From contig NZCP01000040.1 in assembly GCA_002686465.1 (NCBI GenBank), positions 1 through 43,318 on the forward strand: a DNA stretch of 43,318 nt, read 5' to 3'. Shown here one piece after another: positions 35,221 to 43,318 of this stretch. Origin of the DNA: Candidatus Woesebacteria bacterium (GTDB lineage Bacteria > Patescibacteriota > Microgenomatia > UBA8517 > UBA10165). The notes below the pieces were generated by a model. It did not search any database and had not been told where the DNA came from. It saw only the letters and a list, made by a program, of their open reading frames with translations. The position numbers were made by a program, and so were the translations under genes. The first letter of the stretch is position 1; every line of letters starts with the position of its first letter.

Positions 35221-35619
35221 ATGAGCACGAATAAAAGCATGGAACGAATAATATACCCTCGATTATCGTATAAAGTGGTTGGGGTTTTGTTCGATGTGCA
35301 CCGCAAGCTTGGGAACAGGTTGCAAGAGAAATATTACCAGCGAGCTATTGCTTTGGGATTCAAGAAGGCAAATATTCCATTTAAAGAACAGGCGTTAGTC
35401 CAACTGGAGTACGAGAGCGAGCCCATTGGGCGATATTTTGTTGACTTTGTAATTAGTAATAAGATAGCCTTGGATATTAAAGCTGTACCCAAGACTAGCA
35501 AGCATGATTACGATCAAATGCTTGCTTATTTGCATGTTTTAAAGTTAAAGTTAGGTGTCATTGCAAATTTTAGAGCGCAGAATCTGACTTTTAAAAGATT
35601 GGTCAATTCCAGAATTTGA
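35221..35619 (+). CDS. GxxExxY family protein
   Basis: VVGVLFDVHRKLGNRLQEKYYQRAIALGFKKANIPFKEQ...GRYFVDFVISNKIALDIKAV. Confidence 0.9.
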   Translation: MSTNKSMERIIYPRLSYKVVGVLFDVHRKLGNRLQEKYYQRAIALGFKKANIPFKEQALVQLEYESEPIGRYFVDFVISNKIALDIKAVPKTSKHDYDQMLAYLHVLKLKLGVIANFRAQNLTFKRLVNSRI

Positions 35620-35679
35620 ATTTGTACTATTTGCTTAAATTCGTTAAAATTTGCTGTTATTTGCTGGTAAATTCATTTT

Positions 35680-37683
35680 ATGAATCTTATTATTGTTGAA
35701 TCGCCGACTAAGGCCAAAACTCTGTCCCGATTTTTAGGTAAGGAATACACGGTTGACTCCACAATGGGTCATATCCAGGATTTGCCCAAAAGTAAGCTTG
35801 GAATTGATGTGGAGAAGAATTTTGCCCCTGATTACATTCTGACTCCAGGCAAGGAGGAGGTTGTTGAGCGTCTCAAGAAGGAAGCAAAGGACGCAAAGAG
35901 AGTATATCTTGCAACTGATCCTGACCGAGAGGGGGAAGCAATTGCGTATCATACATTTGACAGTCTCGCAGGCGGTAACGCAAGCCAACCTTCAAAAGGA
36001 ACTGCTTCCAAGTTCCAGAGGATTGTTTTTCATGAGATTACGGAAGAAGCGGTCAAGGAGGCATTAGGACATCCAAGGGTTATAGACAATAAGCTTGTTG
36101 ACGCTCAAGTCGCCCGCAGAGTTCTAGATAGGCTTGTTGGGTACAAACTCTCGCCTCTTATTTGGAAAAAGGTTAGGCGTGGGTTATCGGCTGGGCGTGT
36201 TCAGAGTGTTGCGGTTCGACTTGTTGTGGAAAGGGATCGGGATATCGCAAAGTTTAAGGCAGACGAGTATTGGGAGATCTTTGCAGATGTCAAAGCTAAG
36301 AAAACTAAGGGTTTTACTGTCGAATTGGTCAAAATAGCGGGTAAAAAGGCAGAAGTTAAGGATGGGAAGACAGCAAAAAAGGTAGTTTCAGACCTGAATA
36401 AGGCTAAATACATAGTTTTATCAGTCGATAAAAAAGAAGTAAAAAGAAATCCATACCCTCCTTTTACTACCTCAACCATGACTCAGTCTGCGAGTAGTCT
36501 TTATAGTTGGTCGGCAAAGAGAACGATGTCTGTTGCTCAAAAGCTTTATGAGAAAGGATTAATAACTTATCACAGAACAGATTCTGTGCATCTTGCTACA
36601 CAAGCGGTTGATATGGCACGACACTTTATTCAAACAAAGTATTCTGAAAAATTCCTCCCAGAAGCACCAAGAGTATATAAAGTAAAGAGCAAATCAGCAC
36701 AGGAAGCGCATGAGGCAATTCGACCAACTAAAGCGGACCGGATTCCTGGTGAATTTAAAACAGTTGGCAAATTTAAAGAGGATGCATCCAAACTCTATGC
36801 TCTTATTTGGAAACGTTTCGTAGCTTGCCAGATGGCTACGTCTATATATGACCAGACGACTATCAATGTCGAAGCCTCCAAATACCTGCTTCGTGCGTCG
36901 GGCAGAATTATGAAGTTTGAGGGATGGCAAGCTGTGAACAGGGAGATAAAAAGTGCGAAAACTCAAGCTGTAGACGGGGAGCAAAAGCTACCTGAAGTTA
37001 AAGAAAAAGATTCGCTTCAATTAATTAAAGTAGATCCGCAGCAGAAGTTTACTGAGCCGCCACCGAAGTATAACGAGGCATCATTGATTAAGACTCTAGA
37101 GCAGCTTGAGATTGGAAGACCTTCAACTTATGCTCCTATTATTTCAACAATCCAAGCCAGACAGTATGTTGAGAAAACAGAAGGAAAACTTAATTCGACT
37201 ACTATTGGAGTTGCCGTATCTGACTTTTTAGTAAAGCATTTTCCAGACGTTTTTGATTACCAGTTCACAGCCTTAATGGAGGGTGACTTGGACAAAATTG
37301 CCGCAGGTAGCAAAAAATGGGCGCCGATAATTGGTCAATTTTGGAAACCATTCTCGTCAAAGCTAAAAGGTGTAGAAGAAAAGGCTAAAAGGGTAAAAAT
37401 AGAAGTCGAAAAAACTGGTGATAAATGCCCAGATTGCAAAAAGGGTGACCAGGTTATACGTGTGGGACGATTTGGCAAATTTCTATCCTGCTCACGTTTT
37501 CCAGATTGTAGTTGGAAAGCCAACTATGTTGAGACTATAGAGATGAAGTGCCTGGGATGTAAAAAAGGAGAAGTGGTTGTGAAAAAGACAAAAACAGGCA
37601 GGCGTTTCTTTGGCTGTTCACGGTATCCTGATTGTGATTGGGCGTCCTGGAAAAACCCCAAACAAGAAGAGAAGAAAGAGTAG
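35680..37683 (+). CDS. topA: DNA topoisomerase I
   Basis: LIIVESPTKAKTLSRFLGKEYTVDSTMGHIQDLPKSKLG...ATDPDREGEAIAYH...ITYHRTDS; two C-terminal zinc ribbons. Confidence 0.97.
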   Translation: MNLIIVESPTKAKTLSRFLGKEYTVDSTMGHIQDLPKSKLGIDVEKNFAPDYILTPGKEEVVERLKKEAKDAKRVYLATDPDREGEAIAYHTFDSLAGGNASQPSKGTASKFQRIVFHEITEEAVKEALGHPRVIDNKLVDAQVARRVLDRLVGYKLSPLIWKKVRRGLSAGRVQSVAVRLVVERDRDIAKFKADEYWEIFADVKAKKTKGFTVELVKIAGKKAEVKDGKTAKKVVSDLNKAKYIVLSVDKKEVKRNPYPPFTTSTMTQSASSLYSWSAKRTMSVAQKLYEKGLITYHRTDSVHLATQAVDMARHFIQTKYSEKFLPEAPRVYKVKSKSAQEAHEAIRPTKADRIPGEFKTVGKFKEDASKLYALIWKRFVACQMATSIYDQTTINVEASKYLLRASGRIMKFEGWQAVNREIKSAKTQAVDGEQKLPEVKEKDSLQLIKVDPQQKFTEPPPKYNEASLIKTLEQLEIGRPSTYAPIISTIQARQYVEKTEGKLNSTTIGVAVSDFLVKHFPDVFDYQFTALMEGDLDKIAAGSKKWAPIIGQFWKPFSSKLKGVEEKAKRVKIEVEKTGDKCPDCKKGDQVIRVGRFGKFLSCSRFPDCSWKANYVETIEMKCLGCKKGEVVVKKTKTGRRFFGCSRYPDCDWASWKNPKQEEKKE

Positions 37684-37866
37684 ATTTTCCCCATTGACCC
37701 CATACAATCTTACTTCTCGCCTTTTCAATTCTGTTCGAATACGGCTCGAAGAGCGATTTGACGGGGTCGGTGACCCTAAAGCGGGGCTTGACACGTCTTC
37801 TGTAACTTTGTTACAAAGTAACTTACTTCTGCCCGAGGGTTTCTTGCCCCTTTGTTAAATTGAGTC

Positions 37867-38736
37867 ATGAACACAGCTGAGAGTAGACCATCTAGATCAC
37901 CAGATTCTGATCCGTATCCACCTTCTGAAGTTATGAAGGAGCTGTTGTACACCCATTATGCAAGAGATGGGATTCTTGCTTATCTGGCTAAATTTGACCA
38001 GGATGTTGATTGGATTCTCACTTTCCCAGACGAGAAGCGAGGAAGCTTGGTAGATATAGGAATCCTTCGTCATCTTGTTGCAGGCAATATAGATATAAAG
38101 CCTTTTCGCCCAGACCAGTTGACAAATAATGGGTATGATGTTCGCCTGGGCGAGCATCACCTCTTTCATGATGGAGATTATGGAGACAAGTCACTCAGGT
38201 TTATGAGGTCACCGATTTATAATCCAAATGAACCCAGGAGCGTTCGTACAGCATGGGGTGAACCAAAGAGAGCAGCTAGTCTGAAAAGTCATGCAGAGCG
38301 TATAGACGGCGCGTTCGGGATAGATAAATTGGACCTCAAGGGTATTGAGCAAGAGGATCTTATCATACTTCTTGAGCCAGGAATAACAATGTTAGGTCAT
38401 ACTGAAGAGTTTATTGGAGGAAGAAGGGTAGTAACAACTCGGATTTCTGGAAATTCTACCACAGGGCGCCACATGCTTGAGATTTGCAGCGATGCTAATT
38501 TAGGAGCTGTTGGATTTCGTAGCCGCTGGACTCTAGAGATTACAAATAAGTCGCTTTTGAGCATGACCCCTCTAGTGGTAGGTCAGGTAGTTGCAACCAT
38601 TACATTTGAAGAGGTTGAAATGCCGGCTCAGTCATATGATGGTAGATATCAAGAAGGAAGGACGATTGAGGAAATCGAAGAGGCTTGGGTGCCAGAGATG
38701 ATGATTCCCAAACCACCCAGGATTATACGGGGGTGA
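37867..38736 (+). CDS. dCTP deaminase / dUTPase-superfamily protein
   Basis: NNGYDVRLGEHHLF...ISGNSTTGRHMLEICSDANLGAVGFRSRWTLEITNKS. Confidence 0.8.
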   Translation: MNTAESRPSRSPDSDPYPPSEVMKELLYTHYARDGILAYLAKFDQDVDWILTFPDEKRGSLVDIGILRHLVAGNIDIKPFRPDQLTNNGYDVRLGEHHLFHDGDYGDKSLRFMRSPIYNPNEPRSVRTAWGEPKRAASLKSHAERIDGAFGIDKLDLKGIEQEDLIILLEPGITMLGHTEEFIGGRRVVTTRISGNSTTGRHMLEICSDANLGAVGFRSRWTLEITNKSLLSMTPLVVGQVVATITFEEVEMPAQSYDGRYQEGRTIEEIEEAWVPEMMIPKPPRIIRG

Positions 38737-38741
38737 GAAAT

Positions 38742-39182
38742 ATGAACAAAGAAGCACAACCCATACTTAAATTCCAATTGTCCGCAGGGGTTAGCCTTCC
38801 TGAATATGCTAACCAAGGTGACGCAGGGTTTGATCTTCGTTCTCAGGAGAGAGTGAGTCTTGCTCCAGGTGAACAGCACATCTTCAAGCTAGGTCTCAGG
38901 TCAGAGATACCTCCGGATTGGGCTGTCTTGCTCCGCGACCGTAGCAGTCTTGCTGCGAAACACGGACTCCACGTTCACGCTGGGGTAATAGATAGCGGTT
39001 TTCGAGGGGAATGGGGTGTTGTTTTATTCAATCATGGGAAGGAGTCGGTTACTATTGATGAGGGAGAAAGGATTGCTCAGGGAATCTTGCAGCCTGCACC
39101 TCAGGCCAAAATTGTAGAAGTTCAAGAGTTGTCAAACACTGAACGTGGCAGCGGAGGTTTTGGAAGCACAGGAAGAAAGTAA
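38742..39182 (+). CDS. dut: dUTP diphosphatase
   Basis: GDAGFDLRS; LRDRSSLAAKHGLHVHAGVIDSGFRGEWGVVLFNHG; RGSGGFGSTGR. Confidence 0.9.
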   Translation: MNKEAQPILKFQLSAGVSLPEYANQGDAGFDLRSQERVSLAPGEQHIFKLGLRSEIPPDWAVLLRDRSSLAAKHGLHVHAGVIDSGFRGEWGVVLFNHGKESVTIDEGERIAQGILQPAPQAKIVEVQELSNTERGSGGFGSTGRK

Positions 39183-39185
39183 TTT

Positions 39186-39797
39186 ATGACTGAGAGGGGT
39201 AAATTTATTGTTCTTTATGGGGCAAACAATCTTGGCAAATCAACCCAGGTTGAGCTGCTTGTTAAACCCTTAAGAGGTTTGCTGCCTTCTGTTGAAAGTC
39301 TCAAATATCCTGTATACCGTCTTGGGCCCACAGGTCCTATTTTAAATGCGGCACTTCGGGAGGGTTTGGTGATCTCAGATCTAGAGTTGCAGCGCCAGTT
39401 TGCGAAAAATAGACGTGATTATGAACCTAGATTAAAAGTGATGTTGGAGAATGGAACCTGGGTAATAGGAGAAGACTATACAGGGACTGGTATTGCTTGG
39501 GGGATGACACATGGGATTTCTCGAGACGTTATGGAGAAGATGAACAAGGAATTGTTAAGGGAGGATTTAGCCATTCTTCTTGACGGTGAGCGGTTTACCC
39601 GTGGTATTGAGCGAGGACACAGACACGAGGAGTCATATGTAGATTGGGCTTTAAGTAGAAAGATACATCTAGAGTTATCTGAAAGATATGGCTGGAAAGT
39701 GGTTGATGCGCTTGGTTCACCGGAGCAGGTACATAGAAGAGTGGTGGATATTATAAAACAAGAACTCAGTGTTGCCCAGCGGAAGGAGGAGAAATGA
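39186..39797 (+). CDS. thymidylate kinase-like P-loop kinase
   Basis: KFIVLYGANNLGKSTQVELLVKPL Walker A; WVIGEDYTGTGIAWG; position after dut. Confidence 0.8.
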   Translation: MTERGKFIVLYGANNLGKSTQVELLVKPLRGLLPSVESLKYPVYRLGPTGPILNAALREGLVISDLELQRQFAKNRRDYEPRLKVMLENGTWVIGEDYTGTGIAWGMTHGISRDVMEKMNKELLREDLAILLDGERFTRGIERGHRHEESYVDWALSRKIHLELSERYGWKVVDALGSPEQVHRRVVDIIKQELSVAQRKEEK

Positions 39798-40000
39798 GTA
39801 CAGAAAATAATTGGGTGGAGGACCAAAAACACTATGCAGACAAAGGTGGTCACCGAAGAAGAGGTTTTAATTTGACTGAAACCAGAAAAGCATTTCCTGG
39901 TTCTGGCTGGCAGCACGAAAAGCGTACTAAGTTGCCTGCCAAAGAGCAGTTGGTGCTATTAAAATTAAGAATGCTGAGGGATTCAAACGACGGAAGATAG
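39794..40000 (+). CDS. small hypothetical protein
   Basis: 68-aa ORF with ATGA-type overlap with the kinase. Confidence 0.5.
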   Translation: MSTENNWVEDQKHYADKGGHRRRGFNLTETRKAFPGSGWQHEKRTKLPAKEQLVLLKLRMLRDSNDGR

Positions 40001-40044
40001 TAAAATGGGGTATAATAGGATCGAAACCTGCAAGGCAGAAAATA

Positions 40045-41346
40045 ATGGACAAAAGAATTACTCAGTTATTAGCCCAAGAGGAAAAACGTCAAAGGGAGAC
40101 AATTAACCTCATTCCAAGTGAGAATTATGCTTCAAAACAGGTTCGAAACCTCGTCGGGAGCATTTTTGCAAACAAGTACTCCGAGGGCTATCCGGGCCGG
40201 CGATATTACCAAGGGAACACAATAGTTGATCAAGTGGAAAACTTGGCCGTAGAGCGGGCAAAGAAGCTTTTTGGGGTTCCTCATGCGAATGTACAACCAT
40301 ACTCTGGTTCCCCTGCTAATTCTGCAGTGCTCTTTGTCTTGTGTGATACAGAAAGTACCATTATGGGTATGGAGTTAGCTTCCGGGGGACACCTCACGCA
40401 TGGCCATCCAGGTATAACTTTCTCAGGAAAATACTTTAATTCGGTTCAATTTGGTACAGACAAGTCGGGTTTGATAGATTATGATGCAGTTGGTCGATTG
40501 GCGAAGAAGGTAAAACCCAAGGTAATGATTATCGGCACAACAGCATATCCGCTAATTTTGGACTGGCAGAAGTTTGCTCAAATTGCCAATTCTGTAGGTG
40601 CATACTTGGTTGCTGACATTGCACACGTTGCAGGGCTTGTGGTTAGCGGAGTTTATCCAAATCCGGTACCTTACGCACACATAATAACTACGACAACACA
40701 CAAAAGCTTGCGAGGGCCAAGAGGTGCGATTGTTATGGTAACAGACAAAGGGATCGCGAAAGATCCAGATTTACCTACCAAAATCGACAGAGCGGTGTTC
40801 CCAGGTTTACAAGGAGGACCGCACGATAACACCACAGCTGGTATTGCTCAGGCACTTTATGAGGCTAGCCAAGCAAGCTTTCGAAAGTACGCGAAAAAAA
40901 TAGTTGAGAATGCAAAGGTTCTGGCAAAAACGCTTCAGAATGGCTCTGTTGAGCTTGTTGGAGGTGGAACCGACTCACATCTTATCTTGGTAGACTTGAG
41001 CCCGCAGGGACTATCTGGGAATGTTGTTTCTGAGGCTATGGAGGCTGCTGGCATTGTTTCCAATCGCAATAGCGTACCCGGAGACACGTCGCCCTTTTAT
41101 CCATCCGGGATCCGTTTGGGCACGCCTGCTGTAACTACTCGAGGCATGGGGGTTGCCGAGATGAAACAGATAGGAGAGTGGATTTTGAGCGTGATTAGGC
41201 ACGTAGGGGGTGAAAAATTATCCAATGATCCCAAAGAGCGCACAAAGTTCTTAAAAGATTATAGAGAGCGTATTACCAAAGATAAATTTCTGAAGAAGAT
41301 TTCTCAAGACGTTAAAAATCTTTGTAAAAAATTCCCATTATTATGA
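40045..41346 (+). CDS. glyA: serine hydroxymethyltransferase
   Basis: ETINLIPSENYASKQVRNLVGSIFANKYSEGYPGRRYYQGN...TTTTHKSLRGPRGAIVM. Confidence 0.97.
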   Translation: MDKRITQLLAQEEKRQRETINLIPSENYASKQVRNLVGSIFANKYSEGYPGRRYYQGNTIVDQVENLAVERAKKLFGVPHANVQPYSGSPANSAVLFVLCDTESTIMGMELASGGHLTHGHPGITFSGKYFNSVQFGTDKSGLIDYDAVGRLAKKVKPKVMIIGTTAYPLILDWQKFAQIANSVGAYLVADIAHVAGLVVSGVYPNPVPYAHIITTTTHKSLRGPRGAIVMVTDKGIAKDPDLPTKIDRAVFPGLQGGPHDNTTAGIAQALYEASQASFRKYAKKIVENAKVLAKTLQNGSVELVGGGTDSHLILVDLSPQGLSGNVVSEAMEAAGIVSNRNSVPGDTSPFYPSGIRLGTPAVTTRGMGVAEMKQIGEWILSVIRHVGGEKLSNDPKERTKFLKDYRERITKDKFLKKISQDVKNLCKKFPLL

Positions 41347-42173
41347 CGGCATATGTTTTTGACGGAAAAAAGTTTGCAAAAGATAAAGAAAAACTTTTAT
41401 CGAATAAAGTAAGACAATTAAAGTCTTCGGGTATTACTCCAACAGTTGCAGCAATTCTAGTGGGGAATGACACATCTTCCAAGATTTATATTGGTCTTAA
41501 GAAAAAGGCAGCAGAAAGAGTCGGCGTTGAACTTCATTTAATTAAATTTACGCGTACTACTCAGGGGAAGCTGGTGCATTTAATTAAAGAGTTGAACCAA
41601 GATAGGCAAATCCATGGCATGATGGTGCAATTACCTTTGCCTGGACAGCTAAATAATCGAGCTACCAGGGAAAAGATATTGAATACAATTGCTTCTGAGA
41701 AGGATGTAGATGGGCTTAGGAGTAAAGCTAGCTTTTTACCAGCCACTGTCAAGGCTATACTTTATTCTATTAAAGAGGCACAAAAGGTCAAATCTCTACC
41801 TAAGGATATGGGGGGTGTTGCTGCTTGCGTTGTAGGTGCTTCTGGTATGGTTGGGAAACCTTTAGCGGGGGGTTTGAGGAAGATGGGAGTGGAGGTTGTG
41901 AAAACTGATGTGAAAACTAAGAATTTAAAGGAGGAAACCTTGAAGGCTGATCTTTTAATAAGCGCTACCGGTGTACCTAACCTTATTGAGAGTGATGTGG
42001 TAAGGTCAGGAGCTGTAGTAATTGATGTAGGCGCGCCCAAGGGTGATGTTGATTTCCCTGAAGTGAGCAAGGTGGCATCGTTTATTACACCTGTGCCTGG
42101 AGGGATAGGACCAGTAACCGTTATTTCTCTTATGGAAAACGTAATTGAGGCTGCGGAAAAGTTTGATACTTGA
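41343..42173 (+). CDS. folD: methylenetetrahydrofolate dehydrogenase/cyclohydrolase
   Basis: AAILVGNDTSSKIYIGLKKKAAERVGVELHLIKF...GMMVQLPLPGQLNNR...EKDVDGL...VTPVPGGIGPVTVISLMENVI-like end. Confidence 0.96.
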   Translation: MTAYVFDGKKFAKDKEKLLSNKVRQLKSSGITPTVAAILVGNDTSSKIYIGLKKKAAERVGVELHLIKFTRTTQGKLVHLIKELNQDRQIHGMMVQLPLPGQLNNRATREKILNTIASEKDVDGLRSKASFLPATVKAILYSIKEAQKVKSLPKDMGGVAACVVGASGMVGKPLAGGLRKMGVEVVKTDVKTKNLKEETLKADLLISATGVPNLIESDVVRSGAVVIDVGAPKGDVDFPEVSKVASFITPVPGGIGPVTVISLMENVIEAAEKFDT

Positions 42174-42215
42174 CACAGAGCATAGTAGTTATTAAAGTGT
42201 TCGAAATACTCCTCT

Positions 42216-42515
42216 ATGAGCGTAGTTGAAAAGAAATCAAAAGACAGGAGTGGCCCCGAACCTCTTCAGCCGTTTGAGCGATCCTCTGATCCAAAAATAA
42301 TAAGCCGGGACTATGTGCATAGCGAAGGGTTTTTGTGTACGGTAGAGCTTCCGCACAACAATGATGGTGTTGATCCTAGCTCAGGTTGTACAGGAAGTGT
42401 TACTTTAATATTGCATCAGGGATCCAGGGGTAGTGCAACAGGGCGGTGCGATAAATGCAATAAAGAAGTTGGTACGAACACGGGCAAGATACAGTCAGGG
42501 TTGGGGATTTTGTAG
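42216..42515 (+). CDS. hypothetical protein with Cys pair (zinc-ribbon-like)
   Basis: 99-aa ORF; ATGRCDKCNKEVG. Confidence 0.5.
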   Translation: MSVVEKKSKDRSGPEPLQPFERSSDPKIISRDYVHSEGFLCTVELPHNNDGVDPSSGCTGSVTLILHQGSRGSATGRCDKCNKEVGTNTGKIQSGLGIL

Positions 42516-42524
42516 AGAACCTTA

Positions 42525-43259
42525 ATGGTCAATTCTCCAGAGTTCAGGGAAAAAGAGCAATCCGAAAAAGTGCCTTTGGTGGTGATAATCGGAGGTGGAT
42601 CCAGGCTTCCTCCAATCATTGAACATGCCCAACAACCCGACTCACTCGTACAGATTTCCGCTGTTTTCTCTCATAAAAAAGAGTCTCCTGGGATTAGGCT
42701 TGCCAATAAGTGTCAAATTCCTGCATTTTTTGCAAATCTACCTAGATGGAAAAGGCTTCCAAGGAGAGGTCAGGAGGTATACGATCGAGAAACATACAAC
42801 AGCTGTCTTGGTGAGTTTATTTCTGAGAGATATTTTGAAAAAAATGGGGTAAAAGGTCTTGTGGTAATGGTTGGATGGGATTTAATCATGTCAGAGAAAT
42901 TTTTGAAGCACTTTCAGGCAGAAGATGGACATTTCAGGGCTATAAATCTACATCCTGCTCTGCTACCAGATGATCTAGAAAATAAAGAAGTAACTCTTTC
43001 AAACGGAGAAAAAATTCCTGTGCTTCGAGGTATGCATTCTAATCAAGCGTTTAAAGAGACACTTAAGAGAAGTTTGAAGTGGTCGGGGGCAACAGTGCAC
43101 TTTGTGACGCCCGAGGTGGATGCCGGACCGGTAGTTTTGCGCGGAGAAGTGCCGGTTCTTGCAGGAGATACAGTAGAAAGCCTAGCCGCCAGGGTGCATG
43201 AAAAAGAGGATGTGATTTTACCGAAAGCAATAGATATGATATTACGAGGACTAATATAA
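42525..43259 (+). CDS. phosphoribosylglycinamide formyltransferase-like (PurN-like) protein
   Basis: AINLHPALLP (N-x-H catalytic region), ATVHFVTPEVDAGPVV; N-terminal GGGSRLPPII. Confidence 0.8.
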   Translation: MVNSPEFREKEQSEKVPLVVIIGGGSRLPPIIEHAQQPDSLVQISAVFSHKKESPGIRLANKCQIPAFFANLPRWKRLPRRGQEVYDRETYNSCLGEFISERYFEKNGVKGLVVMVGWDLIMSEKFLKHFQAEDGHFRAINLHPALLPDDLENKEVTLSNGEKIPVLRGMHSNQAFKETLKRSLKWSGATVHFVTPEVDAGPVVLRGEVPVLAGDTVESLAARVHEKEDVILPKAIDMILRGLI

Positions 43260-43318
43260 GTGGATACTGTCTAACAATATATTGCAACTTTGGGTAGAAC
43301 TTGGTAAAATATTCACTA

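Noticed and set aside
37790-37830. Promoter TTGACA upstream of the dcd-like gene
   Set aside because: The base pattern 17 nt downstream (TTACAA) is a weak -10 and overlaps the GTAAC repeat/hairpin; not strong enough to call.
1587-43259. Alternative genetic code (UGA = Gly, as in Gracilibacteria/SR1)
   Set aside because: Confident genes (RimK-like, 7TM, glyA, 565-aa protein) end at TGA and none needs TGA read-through.

Overview
This 43.3 kb window reads as a Candidate Phyla Radiation-type bacterial chromosome, probably Microgenomates-like; that assignment is inferred from gene content and style, with no phylogeny run. It uses the standard code, with TGA as a stop. Housekeeping blocks: rplL-rplJ-rplA-rplK-nusG-secE; galU; rpsU, rpmG and tRNA-Trp/Thr/Tyr/Thr; rpmB, fmt, def; mreB/mreC/mreD/PBP2; dprA, topA; and a dcd-like/dut/tmk-like/glyA/folD/purN-like one-carbon and nucleotide cluster. 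Accessory blocks: exported surface proteins (0.6-7.2 kb), a four-helix-bundle (23S-IVP-like) ORF with oddly repeated flanks, an HTH regulator divergent from a 7TM / ATP-grasp-retropepsin / RimK-like ATP-grasp / methyltransferase operon (7.7-11.8 kb), and tandem exported paralogs, one with HExxH and one without (23.5-25.3 kb). The strongest leads are: (1) the four-gene ATP-grasp/retropepsin operon with operator-like repeats; (2) two 60-nt structured repeats beside tRNA-Trp that share a 17-mer with the tRNA 3' end, all three at an exact 100-nt pitch; (3) candidate structured RNAs at about 21.46-21.61 kb and 33.94-34.07 kb; (4) several families of short degenerate tandem repeats found both between genes and in frame inside genes (rpmB, dprA, fmt, O-antigen ligase, rplJ); (5) a GC-rich palindrome inserted in PBP2 and a perfect 30-nt palindrome in galU; (6) widespread -10 boxes 6-9 nt before start codons, suggesting leaderless transcription. 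All calls come from reading the sequence; no homology search or folding software was run.
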